Assembly (NCBI GenBank): GCA_964523675.1
Contig: CAZFZT010000068.1
Location: 1 to 19,318 of the forward strand
Length of the DNA stretch: 19,318 bases
Reading direction: 5' to 3'
DNA from: CAZFZT01 sp964523675
Lineage (GTDB): Bacteria > Planctomycetota > Phycisphaerae > Phycisphaerales > SM1A02
The notes below the pieces were generated by a model. That model saw only the letters and a list, made by a program, of their open reading frames with translations. It had not been told where the DNA came from and searched no databases. Shown here one piece after another: positions 1 through 7,128 of this stretch (the stretch's first letter is position 1; the number at the start of each line of letters is the position of its first letter). A program made the translations under genes and the position numbers.

Positions 1-154
1 GCAGTTGCGGCTTGAGAAGGATGATGACGTCGTCATCGTCGCGGAGCGGCAGGCGGAGCCGGGTGAAGATGCTGACGATCTGTTTGAGAACGAGGATGGG
101 GCGCCCGCCAAGCGCCGCACCTCTAAGAAGAAGAAGCGCAAATCGAAGAAGTAA
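1..154 (+). CDS. top6B: DNA topoisomerase VI subunit B, C-terminal tail (partial)
   Basis: Only the last 50 or so codons are present; the reading frame enters from the left edge (codons begin at base 2) and stops with TAA at 152-154. The visible peptide is very acidic (Asp/Glu rich) and then switches to a basic end rich in Lys (TSKKKKRKSKK). No catalytic domain is visible, so the name rests on position: the next gene, 45 nt downstream on the same strand, is clearly topoisomerase VI subunit A, and the two subunits are usually encoded side by side with B first. The ATPase (GHKL) and transducer domains would lie outside the window. An unrelated upstream protein with a low-complexity tail cannot be excluded. 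Confidence 0.55.
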   Translation, partial: QLRLEKDDDVVIVAERQAEPGEDADDLFENEDGAPAKRRTSKKKKRKSKK

Positions 155-199
155 TCAACAACCACTAGCCGCGTGGCGGCAGCCCGCGGTTCTCACGCC

Positions 200-1369
200 A
201 TGGCAAAAAAACGATCCACAAAGAAGAAGGCACGCACCGCGGCCGCTCCAGCATCGCCAGCACCGGCGACACTCTCCAAGCGCGATAAGGAGACGGTCGG
301 AAAAATCACCGATCTCGGGAAGCGCGTCGTCAAGACATCGCTTGCGATGAAGGACCCGGCCGTCGATATTCCCCTGCGCACCGCGTCGAACACCCATTAC
401 AACACGCGCAAGCGCATCCTCGAGATGGGCAAGAACACGCAGACGCGCAACCTGTTCAACTACGGCCAGGCGCGCAAGTTCATGCAGACGCTGCTGCTTG
501 CGAAGGGATGCAAGGACTTGATCGAGCGCGGAAAGACGGCATCGCTGCGCGGCATGTTTTATGCCGGGCTGCACACGATTGAGGGGACGAAGGAGAAGAC
601 ATTTGCGGATCAGTCCGAATCGGATGGGATTCTGGAAGACCTTGAAGTGGCCATGCAGTCGCTGCGTGAGGAACTCCATGTCTTCGCGAAGAAGCGCGGC
701 GCCATGGTCGGCAACATCACGTTGATCGACTCCGGCGATGAGATCGACTGCCGCCGCATGGGTTCAGGCGGCTACGCGATTCCATCAATCACTGAGCCGA
801 ACGTCATTCAATTCAAAAAGTGCGAGGCAAAGTTCGTTCTTCATGTCGAGAAGGACACCGTCTGGCAGCGGTTCAATGAAGACCGCTTCTGGGAGAAGCA
901 CAACTGCATTCTGACCGAGGGCTCCGGTCAGCCGCCACGCGGCGTGCGCCGCTTGCTGCAGCGGCTCAATCAGGAACTCAACCTGCCCGTCTATTGCCTG
1001 CTCGACTGCGACCCGTGGGGGCATTACATCTATTCGGTTATCAAGCAGGGCTCGATCAACCTCGCTTTCGAGAGCCAACGACTCGCCATCCCCGACGCAA
1101 AGTTCATCGGCATCCGCGCGATCGACTATGAGCGCTGCGAACTCTCGGATGATGTCAAGATCGATCTCAACGATCGCGATCGCCAGCGCGCAAAGCAGAT
1201 CATGGAGTACCCATGGTTCGCAGGCAAGAAGCCGTGGCAGAAGGAAATCAAGAAGATGCTCACGAACGGCTTCAAGATGGAAGTCGAGTCGCTCATCACC
1301 AAGGACATCTCCTATGTGACGGAGGTGTACGTGCCGGAGCGGCTGCGCGAAAAGGATTGGATTGATTGA
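200..1369 (+). CDS. top6A: DNA topoisomerase VI subunit A (Spo11-like DNA-cleaving subunit)
   Basis: This is the DNA-cleaving subunit of a type IIB topoisomerase, which with subunit B makes ATP-dependent double-strand passage. The 389-residue length fits the family. A basic Lys/Ala-rich N-terminal extension (residues 1-28) precedes a winged-helix/5Y-CAP domain carrying SLRGMFYAG, whose Tyr121 is the likely DNA-linking tyrosine. A Toprim domain follows, with Glu217 in LHVEKDTVWQRF and the Asp pair in LLDCDPWG (Asp269, Asp271) for Mg2+ binding. The ATG at 200 was preferred to an upstream in-frame start at 173 because family similarity and the basic tail begin here; there is no clear SD, which suits translation downstream of subunit B. 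Topoisomerase VI is archaeal and plant-typical and patchy in bacteria. The identification is firm; the exact role in this cell beside gyrase is unknown. Confidence 0.93.
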   Translation: MAKKRSTKKKARTAAAPASPAPATLSKRDKETVGKITDLGKRVVKTSLAMKDPAVDIPLRTASNTHYNTRKRILEMGKNTQTRNLFNYGQARKFMQTLLLAKGCKDLIERGKTASLRGMFYAGLHTIEGTKEKTFADQSESDGILEDLEVAMQSLREELHVFAKKRGAMVGNITLIDSGDEIDCRRMGSGGYAIPSITEPNVIQFKKCEAKFVLHVEKDTVWQRFNEDRFWEKHNCILTEGSGQPPRGVRRLLQRLNQELNLPVYCLLDCDPWGHYIYSVIKQGSINLAFESQRLAIPDAKFIGIRAIDYERCELSDDVKIDLNDRDRQRAKQIMEYPWFAGKKPWQKEIKKMLTNGFKMEVESLITKDISYVTEVYVPERLREKDWID

Positions 1370-1393
1370 AGCGCGCGAGCTGACCGCAGCGGG

Positions 1394-1837
1394 CTACTCG
1401 ACCGGAAACCCAGCGTCCTTCCACGCCTCAAAGCCGCCCAGCAGTGTGCGCACGTCCTTGTGGCCGAGTTCCATGAGGATCTTGCTCAGCGCATTGGCGC
1501 GGACGGCGGCTCGGTCCCTGCCGTACACGACGATGGGTGCGTACTCCCGAAGCGCGCGATGCTCTTCGCGCGCGGCTTCGATCGGTAGATGCACAGCGCC
1601 GGGGATGCGGCTCTCGTCAAACTCCTGCTTTGACCGCGCATCCACCCATAGCCCTGATCGGCCGCCTCCGAAGAATCCGCTGCCACCCTCGACTGCTTTC
1701 ACCGCTTCATCCGGGCTGACCATTGTCAGACTTCGATCACTGGTCTTCGTGGCGTGGCAGCCGGCGGCGACCAACCCGATGAGCATCAGTACAAGGACGG
1801 AGCATGCTGGGCGAAGTATCGATGCAAGTGGGACCAT
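1394..1837 (-). CDS. Rhodanese-like domain lipoprotein lacking the catalytic Cys
   Basis: A 147-residue protein with a lipoprotein signal peptide (residues 1-26; lipobox LVAAGC with Cys27 as the lipidated residue), then a single rhodanese fold (about 38-147). Rhodanese landmarks are visible: LWVDARSKQEFDESRIPGA near residues 63-81 and LLGGFEAWKDAGFPV at the end. The active-site loop, normally opening with Cys after VVY, reads IVVYGRDRAAV with Gly106 instead, so sulfur transfer in the classical way is not expected. It may bind anions or act as a structural or regulatory domain anchored in the envelope. It is convergent with topoisomerase VI (24 nt gap). No SD is seen; a TAGGAT hexamer sits 6 nt before the ATG. 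Confidence 0.85.
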   Translation of the reverse strand: MVPLASILRPACSVLVLMLIGLVAAGCHATKTSDRSLTMVSPDEAVKAVEGGSGFFGGGRSGLWVDARSKQEFDESRIPGAVHLPIEAAREEHRALREYAPIVVYGRDRAAVRANALSKILMELGHKDVRTLLGGFEAWKDAGFPVE

Positions 1838-1843
1838 GAGTTG

Positions 1844-1849
1844 ATCCTA
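1844..1849 (-). promoter_or_regulatory. -10-like hexamer directly upstream of the rhodanese gene
   Basis: On the minus strand TAGGAT (4/6 to TATAAT) ends 6 nt before the ATG, so transcription would start at or next to the start codon. No good -35 box is seen at 16-18 nt. It is one of four similar placements in this window; see the finding on leaderless transcription. Confidence 0.3.
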
Positions 1850-2069
1850 TCACGGCACGCGGTTGATGTGCGGCGAATGTGCGGTAGGCAGGTGTGTCAT
1901 TCTTTGGAGAACAATGCCGGTTCATCGCCGGAATATCCAGTGCGACTTCGTCGCTTCTTCCTAGTCCCCCCTCTTGGATGGCGAACAAACATCAAACATC
2001 GCTGAGGTGGCTGAACTGCTTGATTCCCTCGCCGCGTTGGCGACAATGCTCGCGGAGAAACTGCACGTC

Positions 2070-2978
2070 ATGATCGATTTCAACATGAAGCCACCGCGAA
2101 TCTTTGCGACGATACTCGCAGCCATTGTTCTTCTGCCTTCGATTGCTGCCGCACAGTTCGATGTGCCCGGTCGCGGCCGAGTGGAATCTGCAGCCGATGT
2201 TTCGAAGGTGCGGCTGGTAGCGGATCGCGACGAGGTCGGGCCGGGCGAGACGTTCAATCTTGTGCTCATCTTCGAAATGAGCCCGAAGTGGCATATCTAC
2301 TGGAAGAATCCTGGCGAAGGTGCGGCCGCTCCCGACATTCGCCTTCAGGCGCCCGAGGGGTTTGAACCGGGGGAAGCGCGTTGGCCACGTCCGAAGATCG
2401 AAAAGAGCGCCGTCGGAGACCTCTACTGCTACGAAGGCAGAGTCGCCCTGTTTCTGCCGATTACAGCACCCGAACGCATCAGCGATGGGCCGGCAGAGTT
2501 CGTTGTCGATCTGGGTTACGCAGTGTGCAGTGAAGAGAAGTGTTACTTTGGGCGCGGCAAATGGACGGCCAAGGTCAACATGCGCTTCGGCCGCAACGAT
2601 GGGGAGGCGCGTGATGACAATGCCATCAAAAGGCACCGCCAATTACTGCCAACTCCCGTAAAGGATGCTGATGACGCGACTGCGGAGCTTATCGGTGCGG
2701 GCGAGAATCGTCAGCTCGTCATCACCGGACCGGCTGGTGAGCATAAGAGCGCTACGTTCTTCCCGCATCGCTCGCCGGGCGTGCGCTACGGCAAGGCAGA
2801 GATGACGTTCGAGGAAGGCCGCTTCACTGCCAGAGTCCCATTGACCATCAATCCACGCAATTTCACGAAGGGAAAACCGCGCGTCGGTGGCTTGGTTGCG
2901 CTCGGCTCCAACCCTGAGGATCCGAGCTTTGAAGCATCACTTCCGCTTGAGCCGCACGATCGCGCGGCCGCAGACTGA
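2070..2978 (+). CDS. Exported stand-alone DsbD alpha-domain (DsbD_N) protein
   Basis: A 302-residue exported protein. A Sec signal peptide lies at about residues 6-29 (MKPPRIFATILAAIVLLP, cleavage near AAA-QF). The region about 45-175 resembles the N-terminal domain of the thiol:disulfide interchange protein DsbD: FEMSPKWHIYWKNPGE, a Trp-Pro element (ARWPRPK), and YAVCSEEKCYFG with Cys153 and Cys158 as the redox pair. A second beta-rich region follows (about 205-295). The membrane and thioredoxin domains of full DsbD are absent, so its electron donor must be another protein. The start is uncertain: ATG 2070 has GGAG 12 nt upstream; ATG 2085 gives the cleanest signal peptide; the frame is open upstream to a TTG at 1974. 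The next gene on the same strand, 94 nt on, is an exported redoxin, which suggests a shared envelope thiol pathway. Confidence 0.8.
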   Translation: MIDFNMKPPRIFATILAAIVLLPSIAAAQFDVPGRGRVESAADVSKVRLVADRDEVGPGETFNLVLIFEMSPKWHIYWKNPGEGAAAPDIRLQAPEGFEPGEARWPRPKIEKSAVGDLYCYEGRVALFLPITAPERISDGPAEFVVDLGYAVCSEEKCYFGRGKWTAKVNMRFGRNDGEARDDNAIKRHRQLLPTPVKDADDATAELIGAGENRQLVITGPAGEHKSATFFPHRSPGVRYGKAEMTFEEGRFTARVPLTINPRNFTKGKPRVGGLVALGSNPEDPSFEASLPLEPHDRAAAD

Positions 2979-3072
2979 GGGGAGTCGCCGGTGCTGCACG
3001 TTGCGGCGCCAGGCGTTGTGTTGACGATGTGCCCATGAAGTCAGACCTGTTGATTCAGTAACGGAGACCCAT

Positions 3073-3825
3073 ATGAAAACACGCACGATGATTTTGTCAG
3101 CCGTGGCGGGGGCGATGTTCGCCATCGGCGCTGGCGCGCTTGCCATGCAGGACGAGCCGAGCAGGCCGAAGAAGGAGGAGGAAGCGCCGAAACGCGCCGA
3201 GATCGGCAAGAAGGCGCCGGACTTCGAACTCAAGGACCTTGAAGGCAAAACGCACAAGCTCAGTGACTACAAGGGCAAGACGATCATTCTTGAATGGTTC
3301 AACCCTGAGTGCCCGTGGGTTGTGCATGTTCACAAGGAGGATCACGCCTACAAGAAGTGGAGCAACAGCATCCACGAAGAGAAGGATTATGTCATCTTCG
3401 CGATCAACTCCGGCGCGCCAGGGACGCAGGGGTCCGGCCTTGAGAAGAACAAGGACTATCAGAAGCGCTGGAAGATCAAGTACCCCATTCTCCTGGATGA
3501 GGAAGGCAAGGTCGGCCGGCTGTACGATGCACGCACCAGCCCGCACATGTATGTGATCGATAAAGAGTTCAAACTTCGTTACGCCGGCGCCATCGACAAT
3601 TATCCCGCAGGTCGGGTTGCCGAAAATGAAGAGCCGGTCAATTACGTGATGCGCGCGATCGAGCAGATCAAGAAAGGAACCGAGGTCTCACCCGAGAAGA
3701 CCCGGCCGTACGGCTGCTCCGTGAAGTATGCACGCGGCAGTGAACCCAGCCGCCAGCGTGAGCCGCGCGAACCGCGCCGCCCGCGCGGTCGAGGTCCCGG
3801 CGGCGGTGGTCGTGGCGGCGAGTGA
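3073..3825 (+). CDS. Exported AhpC/TSA-type redoxin with Arg/Gly-rich tail
   Basis: A 250-residue thioredoxin-fold protein with a signal peptide (residues 1-24, MKTRTMILSAVAGAMFAIGA) and a charged Lys/Glu spacer (30-42). The redoxin domain runs about 43-200: IGKKAPDFELKDLEGK, then WFNPECPWV with Cys80 at the peroxidatic or CxxC-first position (the second Cys is replaced by Val83), and TSPHMYVID with the probable cis-Pro157. A conserved-looking PYGCSVKY follows, with Cys215 as a possible resolving partner. After residue 220 the protein becomes an Arg/Pro/Gly tail ending in GPGGGGRGGE, unlike a usual redoxin end. The start is well set by GGAGA seven nt before the ATG. A peroxidase or thiol-disulfide role is likely; the substrate is unknown. 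Transcription probably ends at the hairpin at 3858-3885. Confidence 0.82.
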   Translation: MKTRTMILSAVAGAMFAIGAGALAMQDEPSRPKKEEEAPKRAEIGKKAPDFELKDLEGKTHKLSDYKGKTIILEWFNPECPWVVHVHKEDHAYKKWSNSIHEEKDYVIFAINSGAPGTQGSGLEKNKDYQKRWKIKYPILLDEEGKVGRLYDARTSPHMYVIDKEFKLRYAGAIDNYPAGRVAENEEPVNYVMRAIEQIKKGTEVSPEKTRPYGCSVKYARGSEPSRQREPREPRRPRGRGPGGGGRGGE

Positions 3826-3857
3826 ACGCATCCAAAACCGCGCTATCGCACAATCAC

Positions 3858-3890
3858 AAGCTCAGGGACTCCCATCCCTGGGCTTTCTTC
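3858..3890 (+). terminator. Intrinsic terminator after the redoxin gene
   Basis: An 11-bp stem (3858-3868 with 3875-3885, one G-T wobble) closes a 6-nt loop (CTCCCA) and is followed by TCTTC, a short imperfect T-rich tract. It lies 32 nt after the redoxin stop and just before ribB, so it probably separates the two transcription units. Confidence 0.65.
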
Positions 3891-3918
3891 GTTCAGAGGC
3901 ACTACACTTCGAGTACTT

Positions 3919-5160
3919 ATGCCCCTTGCCGCCATCCCCGACATTCTCGATGATCTTCGCGCTGGGCGCATCATCATTCTCGTCGATGACGAAAATCGCG
4001 AAAATGAAGGTGACTTCGTCTGCGCTGCGGAGAAAGTGACGCCGCAGATCATCAACTTCATGACGCGTGTGGGAGGGGGGTATTTGTGTGTCACGCTCAC
4101 CGGCGATGATTGTGATCGTCTCGACCTGACGCCGCAGGTGCCGCTCAATACCAGTGTGCGCGGCACGCCGTTCACGATTAGCATTGACGGCCACCCCCGC
4201 CACGGCGTGGGCACCGGCATCTCGGCCTTCGATCGCGCCAAGACCATTCAACTCCTGATCAATCCGCGATCCACCGCTGATGACTTCGTTCGCCCCGGTC
4301 ACATCAATCCGCTGCGCGCTCGCGATGGCGGCGTGCTGGTGCGCACCGGCCAGACCGAAGGCGCTGTCGATCTCATGCGGTTGGCGGGATTGAACCCGGC
4401 AGGCGTCCTCATCGAGATCGTGCGCGAAGATGGGGAGATGGCGCGGCGGCCGGACCTGGAGGTCATGGCTGCGAAGTACGATCTGAAGATGTGCTCCGTC
4501 GAGCAGATCATCGCCTACCGCCTCGAGCGCGAGGCGCTGATCTCGCGGATGGATCCGAAGCGCGGCACGATGATCGACACGCCCTACGGCCGGTTCAACC
4601 TGATCGCTTATCAAAGCGCGATCGATCCGTTGCCGCACCTTGCGCTGACCGTCGGCGGGGTCGGTGAACTTGATGATGAAGGTCAGGTGCGAACGATTGA
4701 TGAACCGGTGCTGGTGCGCATGCACCGGCGCGATCTGCTCGGCGACATCTTCGAGGAAGTAAGCAATCCGTCCGGTGAGCACCTGCGGAGTTCACTTCGT
4801 ATGGTGCAGCAGGCCGGGCGCGGCGCAGTGGTGTACCTGCGGCCGGAGGGATTCGGCGATGATCTGCGCGCGAAGTTGCAGATGATTCGCAGGCCGGCGC
4901 GCGATGATGTCAATGCTCCCGACCTGACGCGCCCCGCCGGCATCGGCGGCCGGGCCCATCCGATGGATTACCGTGAGTACGGCATCGGCGGCCAGATTCT
5001 GCGCGATCTCGGGCTCTCGCGCCTGCGATTGCTCACAAACCATCCGAAGACGCTTCCTGCACTGCACGGCTTCGGCCTTGAGGTTGTCGGTCAGGAGCCA
5101 ATACGCGCTGAGACGGCCGGCGTACCGGAAGAAGGAGCGAGCGCGCCTCAAGCCGATTGA
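3919..5160 (+). CDS. ribB: 3,4-dihydroxy-2-butanone 4-phosphate synthase fused to a degenerate RibA domain
   Basis: A 413-residue protein. Residues 1-205 are RibB, which makes the four-carbon precursor of riboflavin from ribulose 5-phosphate: DDENRENEGD (24-32) holds the acidic metal/substrate residues, then GGYLCVTLT, the RPGHINPLRARDGGVL segment and IEIVREDGEMAR (Glu166). The usual GHTEA, whose His is a metal ligand in E. coli RibB, reads GQTEG here (Gln145). Residues 215-395 align with GTP cyclohydrolase II (RibA) and keep its end (DYREYGIGGQILRDLGL, LLTNHPKTLPALHGFGLEVV). The three zinc cysteines are gone, however: the Cys-x10-Cys-x-Cys region reads MHRRDLLGDIFEEVSNPSGE, and the catalytic Arg region reads YLRPEGFGDD. 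It therefore resembles the RibBX type, and a separate RibA should exist elsewhere. No strong SD. mutL follows after 55 nt, perhaps co-transcribed. Confidence 0.9.
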   Translation: MPLAAIPDILDDLRAGRIIILVDDENRENEGDFVCAAEKVTPQIINFMTRVGGGYLCVTLTGDDCDRLDLTPQVPLNTSVRGTPFTISIDGHPRHGVGTGISAFDRAKTIQLLINPRSTADDFVRPGHINPLRARDGGVLVRTGQTEGAVDLMRLAGLNPAGVLIEIVREDGEMARRPDLEVMAAKYDLKMCSVEQIIAYRLEREALISRMDPKRGTMIDTPYGRFNLIAYQSAIDPLPHLALTVGGVGELDDEGQVRTIDEPVLVRMHRRDLLGDIFEEVSNPSGEHLRSSLRMVQQAGRGAVVYLRPEGFGDDLRAKLQMIRRPARDDVNAPDLTRPAGIGGRAHPMDYREYGIGGQILRDLGLSRLRLLTNHPKTLPALHGFGLEVVGQEPIRAETAGVPEEGASAPQAD

Positions 5161-5215
5161 TCGGCAGGCAGCCGCGCTTTATCTTGATGGCGCGCCCGCC
5201 CAAGATCCGCCAATC

Positions 5216-7096
5216 ATGCCCATTCGCCAACTGCCAACGTTGCTTGTCAATCAGATCGCAGCGGGCGAGGTAATCGAGCGGCCGGCCAGTGTTGTCAAAG
5301 AATGTGTCGAGAACTCCATTGACGCCGGCGCCACACGAATCGAAGTCGCCATCGAAGTCGGCGGCAAGGAACTCATTCGCATATCTGACAACGGCAGCGG
5401 CATCAGCAGCGATGAATTGGCGCTTGCCATCGCGCCTCATGCCACAAGTAAGATCGAGCGGCAGGAAGACCTCGATGCGATTGCGACCATGGGGTTTCGC
5501 GGCGAAGCGCTTGCTTCGATCGCTTCCGTAAGCCGCATGTCGATTCTTTCACGCACGAAAGAGCAATCTGGCGCTGCGATCATCGAGATCGAAGGCGATC
5601 AGGTCCGAGAGCCGCGCCCCGCTTCCGGGCCGGTCGGGACCACGGTCACCGTGCGCAACTTGTTCTTCAATACGCCGGCACGGCGGAAGTTTCTGCGGGC
5701 CGACCAGACGGAAACCGGCCGAGTCAGTGAAGTTGTGCAGAATATTGCGCTGGCGCATCCGACGATTGGGTTTGAGTTGCGCCTTGACGGCCGGTTGGCC
5801 CTTGACCTGCCGCCTGACCAGACACCCAAGCGCCGCGCTCTTGAAGTGCTTGGCACTGAGCTTGAAGAGCAGTTGATCGAATTTGACAGCGCGGAGCGCG
5901 GCATCGGGCTCTGGGGGCTTGCCGGCACGCCCGAAATCGCGCGCGGCACGGCGAAACATCAGCGATTCTTTCTCAACGGGCGGCTCATTTCGGACAAATC
6001 TGTTGCACACGCCATCAAGGAAGCGTATCGCGGCCTGATCGAACCGGGGCGTTACCCGACGATGCTGTTGTTCATGCGCATCGATCCCGCTCAGGTGGAT
6101 GTGAACGTGCATCCAGCGAAGGCGGAGGTGCGATTTCGCAATCAGACTTCAGTCCATGGCGCGGTGCTTTCCGTGGTGCGTGGCGCGCTGCGCAAAGCGG
6201 ACCTGACGCCGCGAGTCGATCTGGGGAGTCCATGGCGACAGGCGATCGCGGTACCGCCGTTGCCGCTGCCAGAGTTTGGCGCTGGCGAGGTGAGTGGCGG
6301 ATCGCGTGAAGCGGCAGGTAGCAGCGGGTCGTTCGTCGAGTATTTTCGACGCCTTGACCCGGTGCAGAAGGGATTTGTGTACAGCGAGGTCAAGCAAGCA
6401 CTTGCGTCAGAGTCGCCTGAGATCCTCGAACACGAAGAATCGCTGCGCGCTGGCTTCACTGCGACGCATGTATCAGGCAACGGCTCGGCGCCAGACGAGT
6501 CGCTCCCTGTCATCCGCCACGTGCGCGACATCCTGCAAGTTCATTCGAGCTACATCGTGACCCAGGATGAGCAGGGTCTCATCATCATTGATCAGCACGC
6601 GCTGCATGAGCGCGTGATGTTCGAGCGGTTGCGCGAGCGCATTGCGACTACGAATCTCGAGTCGCAGCGGCTGCTCATGCCGGCTGTTGTTGAAGTGGAT
6701 CGGGCACAGGTCGAGTTCCTCCCCGAACTGACGCCGCTTTTGGAGAAGATCGGCATCGAAGCCGAAGCGCTCGGGCCGAAATCAATTGCGGTTCACGCTT
6801 TCACCAGTCTCCTTTTCGAGCGCGGCGTCGATCCGGTCGACTTCATGAGCGAGTTGCTTGATAAGGCGAGCAATCAGGGGTTGCATGACGACCCCGAGGC
6901 GGCTCTTCATGAGGTGCTCGACATGATGGCGTGCAAGGCGGCGATCAAAGCGGGCGAGCGGCTCGCGCCGGAGGAACTTGCCGACCTGCTCAAGCAGCGT
7001 GAGAAAATCGAGCGATCAAGCAACTGCCCGCACGGCCGGCCGACGAGTCTGCGGCTGTCGCTGCGCGATCTGGAGAAGCAGTTCGGGCGGACGTGA
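5216..7096 (+). CDS. mutL: DNA mismatch repair protein MutL with endonuclease motif
   Basis: MutL links mismatch recognition by MutS to strand incision. The 626 residues show the GHKL ATPase at the N terminus: ENSIDAGA (Glu32, Asn33), DNGSGI (58-63), HATSKI (75-80) and GFRGEAL (93-99). The transducer element GTTVTVRNLFFNTPARRKFL follows, then a linker of about 100 residues, then the dimerisation domain. That domain carries DQHALHERVMFE (459-470), an exact DQHA-x2-E-x4-E metal motif, ACKAAIKAGERL (from 572) and CPHGRP (604-609), so this is the nicking type found in bacteria without MutH. The ATG at 5216 was chosen because the family begins with this QLP..LVNQIAAGEVIERP segment; the frame is open further upstream inside ribB but is not conserved there. 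A GC-rich dyad without a T-tract (7100-7105 with 7114-7119) lies after the stop. Confidence 0.97.
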   Translation: MPIRQLPTLLVNQIAAGEVIERPASVVKECVENSIDAGATRIEVAIEVGGKELIRISDNGSGISSDELALAIAPHATSKIERQEDLDAIATMGFRGEALASIASVSRMSILSRTKEQSGAAIIEIEGDQVREPRPASGPVGTTVTVRNLFFNTPARRKFLRADQTETGRVSEVVQNIALAHPTIGFELRLDGRLALDLPPDQTPKRRALEVLGTELEEQLIEFDSAERGIGLWGLAGTPEIARGTAKHQRFFLNGRLISDKSVAHAIKEAYRGLIEPGRYPTMLLFMRIDPAQVDVNVHPAKAEVRFRNQTSVHGAVLSVVRGALRKADLTPRVDLGSPWRQAIAVPPLPLPEFGAGEVSGGSREAAGSSGSFVEYFRRLDPVQKGFVYSEVKQALASESPEILEHEESLRAGFTATHVSGNGSAPDESLPVIRHVRDILQVHSSYIVTQDEQGLIIIDQHALHERVMFERLRERIATTNLESQRLLMPAVVEVDRAQVEFLPELTPLLEKIGIEAEALGPKSIAVHAFTSLLFERGVDPVDFMSELLDKASNQGLHDDPEAALHEVLDMMACKAAIKAGERLAPEELADLLKQREKIERSSNCPHGRPTSLRLSLRDLEKQFGRT

Positions 7097-7128
7097 GGGC
7101 GCGCGTGCGGCTTCGCGCGGGCTGTCGT

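Noticed and set aside
155..679. Long minus-strand frame opposite topoisomerase VI subunit A
   Set aside because: Shadow of the strong plus-strand gene; composition shows no family and its codon positions mirror the sense gene.
1974..2069. Upstream extension of the DsbD_N-like gene from TTG 1974, and a 31-codon ATG frame (1978-2073) whose TGA overlaps the gene's start
   Set aside because: The extension would bury the signal peptide; the small frame has no SD and no recognisable product. The overlap may be chance.
3862..4782. 306-codon minus-strand frame opposite ribB
   Set aside because: Antisense shadow, rich in His/Arg/Asp typical of reverse GC-rich coding sequence; ribB on the plus strand explains the region.
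4973..5215. Longer MutL starting inside ribB
   Set aside because: The extra 81 residues are out of frame with ribB, have no MutL similarity and precede the conserved MutL N terminus.
7100..7119. GC-rich hairpin after mutL as a terminator
   Set aside because: Only a 6-bp CGCGCG stem with no T-tract on either strand; it could be chance in GC-rich DNA.
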